Of a stretch of DNA of 64,000 nucleotides, positions 24,756 to 36,176 are shown one piece after another. Source of the DNA: Paraphysomonas bandaiensis (Eukaryota > Chrysophyceae). The notes under the pieces were generated by a model that saw only the letters and a list, made by a program, of their open reading frames with translations, searched no databases and was not told the origin of the DNA. The position numbers and the translations under genes were made by a program. The stretch is from positions 1 to 64,000 of the forward strand of contig CBFFRP010000294.1 of NCBI GenBank assembly GCA_965644295.1, read 5' to 3'. The stretch's first letter is position 1. Each line of letters starts with the position of its first letter.

Positions 24756-27700
24756 CATAACCTTTATTGATATGATCACCATATGCAGGAGATACGATCA
24801 GGCAAAAGGTGTCCCGAAAGAAGGCACCGACGAAGTAAACATGAATTCCACTGCTGATGAAAATGAGGTGTGCAGCTATCCCAAATGTGGCAAACGGGGT
24901 CACTCACAGAAATCGTGCTGGAAGAAGAAGAGAGACCTTAAGATCGCGAAATTAAGAAGGCAGGGAAAGAGTCGTGGCGCTAGGAATCGATCTGAGAGTC
25001 GCAGAGACAACAACGAGAAGAAAAAATCAGATGGCTGCTATGTATGTGGAGACACCAGACATCGTGCGTATAAGTGCAAATTTCGTGCTCAAGTACGTAG
25101 TGACTCTGCCCAAGGAGACAAAAACCGGCCATTTTTGGACGAAAAGCCTGCAAAACGCACAGATTGGAATCGTTTTTTGCGGAGAGAGGAGCAAGAGGAA
25201 GATTCGGACTCTGTGAACATGATTATGTATGAGGAACCGCATGATGATTCATGTGTCTCTGAAGAGGTGCTACACACTTCCGATGAACCCGTGTATTTAG
25301 ACAGCTGTGCCTCTAATAAACTGTTCATTGTTAAGGACAGAAATTTCCTTCATACGGTCAAGAAGGAGGATGGAAATATACAGACAACCAGAGCTGGATC
25401 CAGTTTACACTATGAGGAAACTGGAGGCTTTGGCGATTGGACTGACATCAAGATCTGCCCTGGATCAGTCAAGAATATCTGCTCTGGAGGAATACTCCGT
25501 TCTCACGGGTATGGATTGCAGTTGTTGAACAAGCCCACTGTTGTGCGACTTGATACTGGGGAGACTGTATTGGAGGCAACCTACTCAAGCAACGGAATGC
25601 CTTATGTAAATTTACAGGAAATACTTGATCTTCCAAATTTGACAATGCTGGAGGAAGTATATTTGTCCGACAAGGTGCATGAAGATCCGTTAGAGATGTT
25701 ACACAAGCGCTGTGGACACGTCAGCAAACATAAGCTGATTGAAGCGTTTAAACACAGACTTTTTACCGGGAGCGGATTAACCCGACGACATCTCAGCAAG
25801 AAGAGTTTACGAAAAATGAAAGGTATTTGTAAAGCTTGCGCAAAATCAAAGATGACAAGGAAATCATTCACCGCAAAGAGAGATGACGAACTGCAAGCTA
25901 CAGAGTTCCTTGAGAAGGTTTCTGTGGACATTGCTGTATATTTCAATTGCCCATCCAGACAAGGATACAAATATGTTCTGACATTATCAGATATAGCCAC
26001 CAAGGAGTTTTGGGAATATCCGTTGGAGACACGGTCTGCGAATGAGGTGTTGAGTTGCGTGAAGGACTGGGTTGAGCGTAAACTCCCTACATATCCCGGT
26101 TCACACCGGTTGATACAGTACCATTCGGATGGGGGGGCTGAGTTGATCGACAAGTCCATTCAGCAATACTTAATGAGCAAGTTTGGAACTAGCATCACTT
26201 GGAGCTCCACAGACAGCCCTGAGATGAATGGTGTATCTGAGCGTAGGAATCGAACATTGGGAGAAATGACTCTGGCTCTGTTAATGGACTCAGGATTACC
26301 CGTAATTTTTTGGTGGGATGCTTATGTATATGCATGCATGATAGTTCGACGAATGCCTACACGTACATATCGAGGTTGGATGTCTCCAATGGAATGCGTC
26401 CCAGGAGGTTCAGTCCCTGACTTATCGAGATTTCGACGCTGGGGGTGCAAGGCTTATGTGCTTATTCCCAAAGGTGATCGTCGAAAGGACTGGCAGGAGA
26501 AGTCGCAGACTGGGTATTTCATAGGTCTATCCAATACGAAAAAGGGATCCCGTGTGTGGCTTGGTGACAAAGAAGTCGTATCAGTACATGTTCTGTATGA
26601 TGAAAGTATACCTCCAAGAGATAAGGAGTACTATGCAGAGCTTGAAGAGGCCTTAGTCAAAACTGACCCATTAGATCGATCAGTTGAAGAGTTTAAACAT
26701 CTGATTGGTTCGTATCATGTGGACGACGGGTTTCTCTTTAAGACTACGAGAGTTGTGGTGCGAAAAGGACTAATTGTGGCGTTTAGGGCGCTAGTAACTG
26801 CTGGGAAAGAGCAGATAGAAGAAAAAGTCCCTATTCACGTACGTGATATTGCCGAGTTGACTGGTGACTATAACCGCAGGCTGTACTCAAAACCTCGTTC
26901 TTGTGACGACAAGAGAGGTGGATCGTCATCTACGCCGGCTTCGGGTGACACGCCCAATAAGTCTACGGCGGATGAGATTCCAGGGAAGAGAATGTCCCTT
27001 CGTACTTTGCCGGAGAGTAGTGCGGGTGCTGTACCGAGTGGGGTCAGCGCGAATCGTGTCTTTGAGAATGTACCTTCTTGTGTGCCAAGTGAGAATAGTG
27101 GTACTGTACATGCTGAGTCAAGGGAGACCAGTGGTAAACGTACGCGAATCCGAAGGGTGTTGACTAATGTGTCCACCCTGGGTGAGGTAAACCTTCTCCA
27201 TGATGAGGAGATTGTTAACTTGTGTGATGAGAGTGATTGCGCACTTATGTCTAACTCGTCTACTTATAGAGAGCCTGAGACGTATGAAGAGTCATTGACA
27301 TGTCCTGAAGCTTCAAATTGGAAGGAAGCTAGACGATTAGAACGGAATGCATTATTCAAGCGGGAAGTGTTTAATGTCGTTGAGACGCCACCTGGTGTTA
27401 GACCTCTAAAGTCCAGATATGTGTTCAAACGAAAATACAATAAAGATGGATCAATAAAAAAGCATAAAGCTCGTCTGGTCGCTCTGGGATATGGTCAAAG
27501 GACAGGTATAGACGTCGAAAATACATTTGCTCCTGTGGTGAAATCGATTACGGTTAGACTAATCATTGCCCTTGCTTTCATGTTTAGTATGCACATCCAT
27601 CAACTTGACGTGTCGAATGCATTCTGTTATGCTAAAATCGAAGGAGACGTGTACATGGACCCTCCTCCCGATTTTCAGTTGCCACCAGGACACTGTTTCA

Positions 27701-28899
27701 AACTATATCGCTCACTATATGGCCTTCGGAGTTCTCCACGTTCATGGTGGAAGACCATACATGGATTTATAAAGTCTTTGGGATTCAAACCCTGCATTTT
27801 AGAACCATGTCTATATTATATGATGTACAAAGGTCATCGTGTGTACTTAACCATATACGTTGATGATATAGTAATCGCTTGTGCGGATCTGACTATTTTG
27901 ACAGAAATCAAGAAACGGTTTTGTGAAAGATTTGACATGTCAGACATGGGAGAATTAGAGCATTTTCTCAACGTTCGAGTTACAAGGACCAAGAATTATA
28001 TTCAACTTGACCAATCGACATACGCTGAAAAAATTCTCACCAAATATGCAGCATTCCTTGGACCTTCAAACAAAGTTCGCAAATCCCCACTACCTGTAGA
28101 TGCCATGGACAGGATTAATTGCACTGATAGTGAGAACTCATCTCAGGAGGAAGAGGGAGTCGACAATTATCCCTATCGTAGCTTACTAGGTGCCATGCTA
28201 TATCTATCAATGAATACGCGTCCAGATATTGCGTATGCTGTTGGCCTATTGTCACGATATGCTTCGAAACCAACAAAGGCTACATGCAAGTTGATGACTT
28301 ATTTGTTACAATACATCAGGGGTACTGTGCGGAAAGGTATTCGGTTCAGTGGTAAGAGCTTTGACATGCATATTTTCACAGACGCTGACTGGGCAGGCGA
28401 TACTGTGTCACGAAGGTCGACAACTGGATACATTGTGTTTGCAGCAGGTGGACCACTCACCTGGCAATCAATCTTACAAGTTACTGTGTCTACGTCTTCA
28501 ATGCAGAGTGAGTACCAAGCTATGTACGCTGGCATGCAAGAACTGGTGTGGCTTCGGGGGGTGTTGGCCGAATTGGGACTTCGACTGTACGAACCCACTC
28601 CATTTTTTTTAGATAGCCAGAGTGCTCGTGATCTAGCATTAAATCCAGTGTTCCACAAAAGATCAAAACACATTGAAATCAAATACCACTGGGTGCGTGA
28701 ACATGTAGATCCAGAAGGACGTTTTAACACTGCGATATTGTATCACGTTGGAACTGATAACCAGACTGCAGACATATTTACGAAATCTTTGTGTGGCGTT
28801 ATATACGAGAAGCATAGAAAGAGATGTCTAGGAGAAGATCAGAAGTCATCTGTGGATGTCATCAGAGAGAATTCATACAAACGAAACAGAGGCTCATAA
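24676..28899 (+). CDS. Copia pol polyprotein with gag C-terminal zinc knuckles
   Basis: A long frame whose first ATG is at 24718 (1393 codons). The open frame already covers gag-like sequence from about 24676. In order: two zinc knuckles (a CX4CX4HX4C variant, then CYVCGDTRHRAYKC), an aspartic protease with DSCAS, a GAG-pre-integrase HHCC finger (KRCGH, CKAC), an integrase core with D, then YHSDGG and NGVSERRN as the DDE residues, reverse transcriptase with LDVSNAF and YVDD (about codon 1047 from 24718), and RNase H with TDADWAG and STSSMQSEYQA. It ends with TADIFTKSL, typical of copia. No internal stop is present. Entry into this frame requires a +1 shift, slippage on the A8 tract, or a sequencing correction. 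Confidence 0.95.
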   Translation, partial: KKTKLQTALETRSDLEQLYTNLYLQGDITFIDMITICRRYDQAKGVPKEGTDEVNMNSTADENEVCSYPKCGKRGHSQKSCWKKKRDLKIAKLRRQGKSRGARNRSESRRDNNEKKKSDGCYVCGDTRHRAYKCKFRAQVRSDSAQGDKNRPFLDEKPAKRTDWNRFLRREEQEEDSDSVNMIMYEEPHDDSCVSEEVLHTSDEPVYLDSCASNKLFIVKDRNFLHTVKKEDGNIQTTRAGSSLHYEETGGFGDWTDIKICPGSVKNICSGGILRSHGYGLQLLNKPTVVRLDTGETVLEATYSSNGMPYVNLQEILDLPNLTMLEEVYLSDKVHEDPLEMLHKRCGHVSKHKLIEAFKHRLFTGSGLTRRHLSKKSLRKMKGICKACAKSKMTRKSFTAKRDDELQATEFLEKVSVDIAVYFNCPSRQGYKYVLTLSDIATKEFWEYPLETRSANEVLSCVKDWVERKLPTYPGSHRLIQYHSDGGAELIDKSIQQYLMSKFGTSITWSSTDSPEMNGVSERRNRTLGEMTLALLMDSGLPVIFWWDAYVYACMIVRRMPTRTYRGWMSPMECVPGGSVPDLSRFRRWGCKAYVLIPKGDRRKDWQEKSQTGYFIGLSNTKKGSRVWLGDKEVVSVHVLYDESIPPRDKEYYAELEEALVKTDPLDRSVEEFKHLIGSYHVDDGFLFKTTRVVVRKGLIVAFRALVTAGKEQIEEKVPIHVRDIAELTGDYNRRLYSKPRSCDDKRGGSSSTPASGDTPNKSTADEIPGKRMSLRTLPESSAGAVPSGVSANRVFENVPSCVPSENSGTVHAESRETSGKRTRIRRVLTNVSTLGEVNLLHDEEIVNLCDESDCALMSNSSTYREPETYEESLTCPEASNWKEARRLERNALFKREVFNVVETPPGVRPLKSRYVFKRKYNKDGSIKKHKARLVALGYGQRTGIDVENTFAPVVKSITVRLIIALAFMFSMHIHQLDVSNAFCYAKIEGDVYMDPPPDFQLPPGHCFKLYRSLYGLRSSPRSWWKTIHGFIKSLGFKPCILEPCLYYMMYKGHRVYLTIYVDDIVIACADLTILTEIKKRFCERFDMSDMGELEHFLNVRVTRTKNYIQLDQSTYAEKILTKYAAFLGPSNKVRKSPLPVDAMDRINCTDSENSSQEEEGVDNYPYRSLLGAMLYLSMNTRPDIAYAVGLLSRYASKPTKATCKLMTYLLQYIRGTVRKGIRFSGKSFDMHIFTDADWAGDTVSRRSTTGYIVFAAGGPLTWQSILQVTVSTSSMQSEYQAMYAGMQELVWLRGVLAELGLRLYEPTPFFLDSQSARDLALNPVFHKRSKHIEIKYHWVREHVDPEGRFNTAILYHVGTDNQTADIFTKSLCGVIYEKHRKRCLGEDQKSSVDVIRENSYKRNRGS

Positions 28900-29014
28900 A
28901 CGTGTTGTCTACGGAGAGGCTAGCTGAAACGTCGGAGCCATACGTCCACCGGTTTGTCCTATACGGTTTCGGTGGTTGCGTATCCGTCAGTTATGCCATG
29001 TGTTACAGCTTTGA

Positions 29015-29026
29015 ATTGAGAGGGAG
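29015..29026 (+). other. Polypurine tract
   Basis: ATTGAGAGGGAG abuts the 3' LTR. It is the purine-rich RNA segment that primes plus-strand DNA synthesis. Confidence 0.8.
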
Positions 29027-29346
29027 TGTTGAGTTTTGCTGTTTGTGAGCAATTAAAAGCTGTAGTTTCCAAGATATTAGAATTATATCCGTTACTCAAA
29101 GAATACAGTAGTAGCTAGCTGTAGTATGAGAACCAATAATATGATAGCCATTGTAGTGATAAAACTGAAATATACTGACTGTACAAGATAGTGACGATGT
29201 AAGATCGTACTAGAAATGGTTGGTGTAGTAGAGATAGAAAGAGTTGGTGAACGTCAATGAATGAAGTATGGTATCTCTTATAATTATATAATATTCCATA
29301 TAAGTGTTAACAAAGGTCTTATTACTAAAAATGTCTATTTCTAACA
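29027..29346 (+). repeat. 3' LTR (320 bp)
   Basis: The same length and, as far as I can see, the same sequence as the 5' LTR. It is followed by the second copy of the CAATA target duplication. Confidence 0.97.
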
Positions 29347-29640
29347 CAATAAGTGTCACTGGTGTAGACGACTTTGGATCCTGACGAATAAAGAGGAATC
29401 CGGGACAGGGCCCACCTTAAGAGTAATCGGTTATTGGGCTGCCTGCTGAAGTCAAGCATCCGGGATATTAAGCTTAAGGACTCAAAAAACCTGAAGTCAG
29501 CAGATTTCAGGCATATCAATATTGAGTGATAGAGCGAAAATGGTTGCACCTTGGTGCTAGCCGTGACGCACAAGCAGCTTTCGTAGCGCTTAATAGTAGG
29601 ATATCGGAGTTAAGTACTAGTTCGTTAATTTGTTTTGCTA
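29347..29640 (+). repeat. Older dispersed repeat, right part
   Basis: It resumes exactly where 23830 stopped: CAATAAGTGTCACTG(G/C) and following sequence matches 48409-48720, including GGGACAGGGCCCACCT, AAGTCAAGCATCCGGGAT, GGTTGCACCTT and GACGCACAAGCAG. Its right end is the reverse complement of the block near 23470-23530. Confidence 0.85.
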
Positions 29641-30407
29641 CATTAGTTTGGACTGTTACACGCCTATTGCTAATAATCAGACTTTCGCTACTGTTTGATG
29701 ATCTTTTATTGACAGTTGACTCATTATTGTCGTTTCTCTAAATTGTGTAATATAATGAAATCATATTGTACACATGACTGTCAATATCATAATTAGGACA
29801 GAAGATAGTCACTGTTCGAACGAATATTGAAGCTTAATGTCTTTTTTTCCGGTGCTAGTATGAGCGTTCTGTTGAACCCAATTCAGGTCAAAAATACTTT
29901 TAAAGACACAATGGGGATAATCATATAGGCATTCATTATTTTCAGAATGAAGGACGAGAAACCTAAGAAATTGTAGGAAGCAACTATAACCTTTTAGTCA
30001 ATAGAGTGAATAATATAAAGATTAAAGGATATGAGCCTTGCAGGCACACCAATGAAAAATCAGATGAGGATCGTGGGTAATATATGGACTCGATGGGCCA
30101 GGACAAGACATTGTAGTACAGCACCAAGTGTTGCCGAGTTCAGCGGAAGTTAATGTAAGAATTAAGTATGGAAGAGCTCAATGAGATCGGAAAATATACC
30201 TGTCTATCTGTCTATAGCAAAATCACTGCTTTATGAATATTAAACAAACTAGAGGTAACAATTGAGATATTATAGGACCAAACAGTACGAATATACAACA
30301 GTAGGTCCGATAATGTGAACGTTGCGTTGAACGTACTCTATAATACTCTATAAACAACATTATGTACAAGTGTATCGTATCGTACGGCACCATCAACAAA
30401 GTGTGGT
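29641..30407. other. Intergenic, no gene seen
   Basis: AT-rich sequence between the nested repeat and the 3' end of the long coiled-coil gene. No family motif or clear repeat is visible. Confidence 0.5.
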
Positions 30408-33400
30408 TCACTCCAGACCACTAACTTTTTCTAATCGCTGAACGTCAGGGGATGGCAAATGTAATTCATGTGAACGTGATATAGTTGACTCTTTTGAAAG
30501 ATTAGAAGATAGAGATTCCACAAGTTGATTTTGGGGCATCGTGTTAGCGATTCGCATCTTAAATCCACTCTTCTTAACAAATTTCGCCGACGCGCTGTCA
30601 TTATTTGACGCACCATAATTGTTGTGACGTCTCCTCAACACACCTGCAGACATTGGGCGTCGAGAACTCGTAGAATGCGACCCAGCTTCTGAGTCACACA
30701 GCTTCCTCAGATCATTGGCAAGTGCTGATGTCGAATGAGTTGTCGACATTGCACCATCACCACCATTTCTTGCATACTCGTCCAATTTACTGGCAAGTAA
30801 TTCTTCAGATACACTATTATTGGGATCGTGATACACTTCCGCGGCGGATGCACTTTTGCGCATGTTTTGTCTTTTTGTTGAGTCCGATGTCTGTAAGTGC
30901 TGCTGGATTCGTGAACGAAGTTGCCCTAACGGATTCGAGGTTACTCTCATTCTAAGGGGCCTATCACATGCCATGCATGCCGGAGTAGCACCACGACTGC
31001 TAGGTCGACCAGACACAGCGGCAGCATTTCTTCCTAATGACGAGGATGTGCCCAGAACGATAGCATCTAGCTTTCCAATGGCAAGATCAAGTGCATCTAT
31101 AAATCGATTAAGAAAGCATGCCCGGGCCTCTTTCCTAACAATTCCGGCCTGCAAAATCAACCAGTTATATAGGGAGACTTATCCATATCTACTCACATCA
31201 GGACGTAACTGGTCGAGTTCTTTATGGAATTCATCAAAAAAATGAACAAGGAAACGCTCCCGATTCACATTACAAAACTCTTCATGAGTGACTGAAATAG
31301 TTTGCTGATCCCCATTTTCAGAACTATTAAATTCATCAGTGTCTTGAAAGGGTTGCTGAGGCTGTGATCCTCGCATCACCTTTGTGAGAACATCTACCAC
31401 AACATAATGTAGCAGTTAGTTAAAACGACCGCCACGTTAGAGTTACCTATATCAGTTGAATCTACCACGTGGCGGGCTAGCCAGTGAGTACACTTGGCTA
31501 TATCTACTGCCAGCTCCATGCTCATTGAGAGATGCATGGCCTCCTGGCCTCTACTATGCATTTGCACTGCCTGTGCAGAGCAATGTAACACAAGGACGCA
31601 TGATACCCCCCGTAAAAAAACATACCTTATCTTCGAAACTCAGACAGAGGTGTACAACTGCATATGACAATAAGAACTGCAAAACAACTCCGAAGACAAT
31701 CTACCTTGTTCTGGGGATGGTGGCATTGGGGCCGTGGTGTTCACCCACTTCTCTATCTGTGATAGTTTCTCTGTTGTTTCAGCAGTTACATGTGCTACCA
31801 ACTTCGCCTGCTTCTTCTGATCGCCCACTACTGCTTCCAATTTATTCATTGCATGGCGAGACGCGGAACGACATGAAGATAGTTCCGAGTTTAGATGTTC
31901 CATGGCGTCTTCTAACTGCTGCTTGGTGTCCGTAAACTGAAAAACTTCACATAAACACAACATCCTGAATAAAGTACATATGTCACCTTCGTTTCGTCAA
32001 GTTCAGACTTGTCTTGTATATCTTTCACGCTTTCGCACAATTCTGTATTTCCATTATCAGAAACTGTACATTACTACCTATTCACACACCTTTTAGTGTT
32101 GCACAACTCGTTGTCTGTGTCTGCTCCAATTTCTCCAGTCGCTCCAGCATTGTACCATGAAGCGAATACAGGCGCTCTAATCTACTGGTTTGTGTTTCTA
32201 CCTTTTCCAGAATATCACTAACATTGCCTGTGGGGTTATGGTTGCATTTATAACGGATATCCCTACAGAGTACACTACTACCTTCCAATCTGCCAATACG
32301 ATCATTAATCACTGTAAACTGCTCGGAGCTACGCCCATCGCGCTCAGCCCACTCCTCTTTCAAACGCACAAGATGGGCACTCACGGCTTTTCTTTCATAT
32401 ATTATGGTAAAGTGAAGGCAAGGATAATTCAAGTGACATACTTGTGGTAATTATGCGTTGATTCGATAGTTTCACACCGTGATGTTATCTGCAAAAACGC
32501 AATTACGAGAAAAATAGTAGAAAGAAATACTCATACCATGTTGCTAAGCTGGTGTCTATTGCGTTCAACTGTTTCAGTAATAGCAGCCACCCGGTTCGAA
32601 GCAGTCTCCTTTTCGCTTTCATATTCATGAAACTTGTGTTTTATACTGTCTATATACAAGCCTATGGCACGATGCACGCGTATTAACAAATTACAATAGT
32701 ACAGCAAATCAATATAAGATTCGTACAACAATACGCACCAATTAGCTCAATACACCCAACTGGATCCTTTTTAATATTCAGCCTGCTCATAAGCGATCCA
32801 TAACATTCGCTCGTCTCTTGCAAAATGTCCAGAGGAGTACTGACAGCATGAGACAGGGATTTAATTTCATCGCAAACTCTGTTGGGCGGATTGTTATGGG
32901 TGTATATAGAGCTATCACTTTTGTCTACTTCTGGATCACCAGATACAGACATCCCTTCACAACTTTCCTTAAATTTTTGTAAGATTACTTTTCGCTTCCA
33001 GAATCTGAAGAATGGACCAAGAGAAGGGCGGCTATTTTGCTCCCACATGAACACCAAATTTCTGATATGTAACCTCAATTTCTATATACAGTTTTAGATT
33101 GAGTTAAAAATATAATTTCCGACCTCTCTTCTACATTGTAGTTTGTGAAAATGAATCCATTCAACAAACGCTTTCTTGAGCACAAAGCCCTGGCCAGCGT
33201 GGGACAAAAGTTGAAGTACACGACGACCTGTAGCACAATCACTTCACACAATCAACTACTCAAACAGCACCTCTTCTCAAGAGACCAATAGGATCAAATT
33301 CTGTCAACCACAACAATAAATACAAAACAAAAAGACACGTGATTCTAACCTTGCCAAGACCGGTAGGCTCGACGCAATAAGTATATTTCTCTGTGATAAA

Positions 33401-35457
33401 ACTAAATAAGGTAAAGCACCTGCCCCTTATACTGTACCTTTGTCGCACAAAAGCTTGCAAGTGTTCTACGCCTCTCTTCAGAGGCAAACTAAATGCAATC
33501 TTAGTTGCTCGTGTAGACTGCACATACAAACTAAGGCCATTCTAACGGGGAATAATAGGGAAAAGCGTTATACCGTTATCATGGCCTGTGTGAGCTGCTC
33601 GTTCAGTTCAGTAACTGCCTCACGGATGCTGGCATTCGTCGCTTGTTTGAGGTCATTAAGCCTGACTCAGCAATTAATATAACAATCAATATGAAGCTTG
33701 CGTACTTTTGGGTTCCAGTGCTACTAGTCTCTGTATAGCAAAACGCATTACGCAGAAGAAAACAAAGCTTTAACCCTACCATCCAGGGATCTATGTACCA
33801 GCTTCTCTGTCTCCATGACCTTTGTCTTGTCAACGCAGTTACGATACAACATGCTAGATTACCTTATTCATGAGGTACTTATTCTGGTTCGCGGCGTTGT
33901 CATCCGCCTGAGGCATACATGAACTTAGAAAAGTAGGACATACCGATATAATTCATACATCGTCCAATCTCGACACAATAGACTTTATCTGGCCCTCAAG
34001 ACTGTCCTGTAGCTTTATCAACTCAACCTGGTTACAACAAAATAATTATATACAGTGAAATTTTCTTTCAGAACGTCATTACCATATTGGCACCCCCATC
34101 TCGTTTCTCTTTCATCAAGCCTTTCACTTGCTTCTGAATCTCTACAATGGAATCAGATCACCGGCAAACATATACATAACCAAAAATATGCTCTACCTGA
34201 CACTTTCGCAAACATACTCGCTTCGAGTGCATTATGAAGATCAATTCTTCGAACAACAAGTCTAAGTGCTTCGATGTCAGCAAATAATTGTTTTATTTTG
34301 TCCACATCATTTTCTTGCGAAGAATGGGCAGGTGACTTATTGAGAAGCTCGCGGACATTGTTGATGTCCTACATATCTATTACATAATGCACGATACGCA
34401 AAATACAAACTCACAAGCTGACAATGTTCAATTTTTCGAATAAGACCAGGAATCTGCAGAGGCTTTAGGAAACGAATTACATGAAAGAGTGAGAGCAAAA
34501 CCTTGTTGAGATCTTCCATAATTTGATCTAGCCAAGTTGGATGAGATATCTCTGTTTCATGCCTTTGTAATTGCTTTTTCATTTGCCTGAGATGTATCTA
34601 CACACAGAGATTATCATATGATTACATATAACTACGTACAACTTTATATATGACTATATATGACAATATATATGGCTACATACAACTTCATATATACGAC
34701 TACATACAACTATATAGAACTATACATATGACTATATACCATTACATATATGACTATATAGAGCTATACATGACTATATTGAGCTATATACATGACTATA
34801 TAGAGCTATACATGACTATATAGAGCTTACATGACTATATAGAGCTATATACATGACTATATTGAGCAATACATGACTATATAGAGCTATATGTGACTAT
34901 ATAGAGCTATATACATGACTATATTGAGCAATACATGACTATATATCACTATATAGAGCTATGCATGACTATATTGAGCTATATGTGACTATATAGAGCT
35001 ATATACATGACTATATTGAGCAATACATGATTATATTGAGCTATATTCATGACTATATAGAGCTATACATGACTATATTGAGCAATACATGACTATATAT
35101 CACTATATAGAGCTATGCATGACTATATAGAACTATATATGACTATATAGAGCTATGCATGACTATATTGAGCTATATGTGACTATATAGAGCTATGCAT
35201 GACTATATTGAGCTATACATGACTGCATAGAGCTATATGTGACTATATAGAGCTATATATGACTACACCCCTACCTCTAATGCTCCTGTATTGACTTGAA
35301 CAATAGTACTCGGTCTTTGAGTTCTTTGTGTTCTTTTAGCACGTAATGATTTTGCAGCTTCTTGCATCATTTGACGTCTATCATCATCACTACTTGACTC
35401 TTCCTCGTCCTCCTCTTCTTCATTAATATTATTTAAACTATCCATATCATCATCCAT
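30408..35457 (-). CDS. Long coiled-coil protein with Sfi1-like Trp repeats
   Basis: About 24 short exons on the minus strand splice to roughly 1,075 residues. The first is 35457-35275 and the last 31148-30408. Introns are mostly 32-60 nt (33542-33573 is only 32 nt), except intron 1 (34598-35274, 677 nt). An acidic, Ser-rich N terminus is followed by long Lys/Glu/Leu/Gln coiled coil. In the middle four motifs of the form L-x-x-A/F-F-x-x-W recur (LLRRAYRSWQ, VLKKAFVEWIHF, NLVFMWEQ, GPFFRFWKRK), resembling the centrin-binding repeats of Sfi1-type proteins. The last exon carries ACMACDRPL, a C-x-x-C-D-R-P motif like one I recall from QRICH2-type (DUF4795) proteins. A centriolar or axonemal scaffold role is an inference. 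Middle exon edges are approximate. Confidence 0.72.
34610..35270. repeat. Degenerate tandem array filling intron 1
   Basis: Imperfect units of about 20-24 bp built on GACTATATAGAGCTATACAT occupy almost all of the first intron of the coiled-coil gene. Variants include ATTGAGCAATACATG and ATATCACTATATAG. There is no coding capacity. Confidence 0.93.
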
Positions 35458-36176
35458 TATTTAATTAGAATATCTTGGTAGTTGTTTATTAATATGGTTA
35501 TATTGATAGATGGTTATATGAATAGAGTTCTATATGTATGTATGTTTATATTTGAATTATGATGGTGTTTATATGGTAAAACGTATATATATATATGTAT
35601 ATATGTACATATGTATATATGTATGTGTAGGTGTATGTGTATCTCATACATATAGACTATATTGTATGTAGTGGTGTGTGTATATATGTATAGGTGTATG
35701 TGTACAGCAGTGTATAGTATGGAGGGTATAGTACACTGCTGTATAGGTAGATGATAGTCTATGTCCTCTAGTCTCCAGTTTTTGGTGATATGGACAGTAG
35801 GAATTCCTACAAACCATACCGCATAGTATGCCCTGCTGTGTACTGCTGTATATAAGTACTGTACTGTGTATACCATGTAGCGGTATATGGTATATACAGT
35901 ACTGTATATAAACAGCAGTATACAGCAGCAGTATACCAATATACATATGGATACTACAATGCCGTCTAGCATATAGTACATAGTAGGAATCCTACAGCAG
36001 TATACAGGCATATATGTATATATATATATATACATACATACATCCAACTCCTGCTATCATTAACGGCCTTATCACTATAATATAACAATTACATACCCCT
36101 TACACACACACACATATATCTACATACCCTCCTCTCTCTTCCTTCTTATCTATTACCCCTCTATAAACTCAAACTA
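35458..36176. other. Divergent promoter region rich in TA/GTATAC repeats
   Basis: This is the shared 5' region of the coiled-coil gene (minus) and the EF-hand-like gene (plus). It holds TATATGTA and ACATACAT simple repeats and many short palindromes such as GTACTGTATAC and CAGCAGTATAC. Long minus-strand open frames here are Tyr/Ile/His/Cys-rich and look like products of the simple repeats. Confidence 0.6.

Larger units (their letters stand above)
23831..29346 (+). mobile_element. Ty1/copia LTR retrotransposon, apparently recent
   Basis: A complete 5.5-kb element. Its 320-bp LTRs (23831-24150 and 29027-29346) showed no difference when I compared them base by base. They begin TGTT and end AACA. 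There is a 5-bp target duplication (CAATA), a primer binding site, a polypurine tract, and gag and pol frames with every expected domain. The pol order protease-integrase-reverse transcriptase-RNase H defines the copia superfamily. The only visible lesion is a change of frame between gag and pol at an A8 run. Identical LTRs imply very recent insertion, and the element sits inside an older repeat. Confidence 0.97.

Noticed and set aside
35514-36047. 177-codon minus-strand frame between two genes
   Set aside because: It is composed of Tyr/Ile/His/Thr from TA- and CATA-type simple repeats, and it lies in a divergent promoter.
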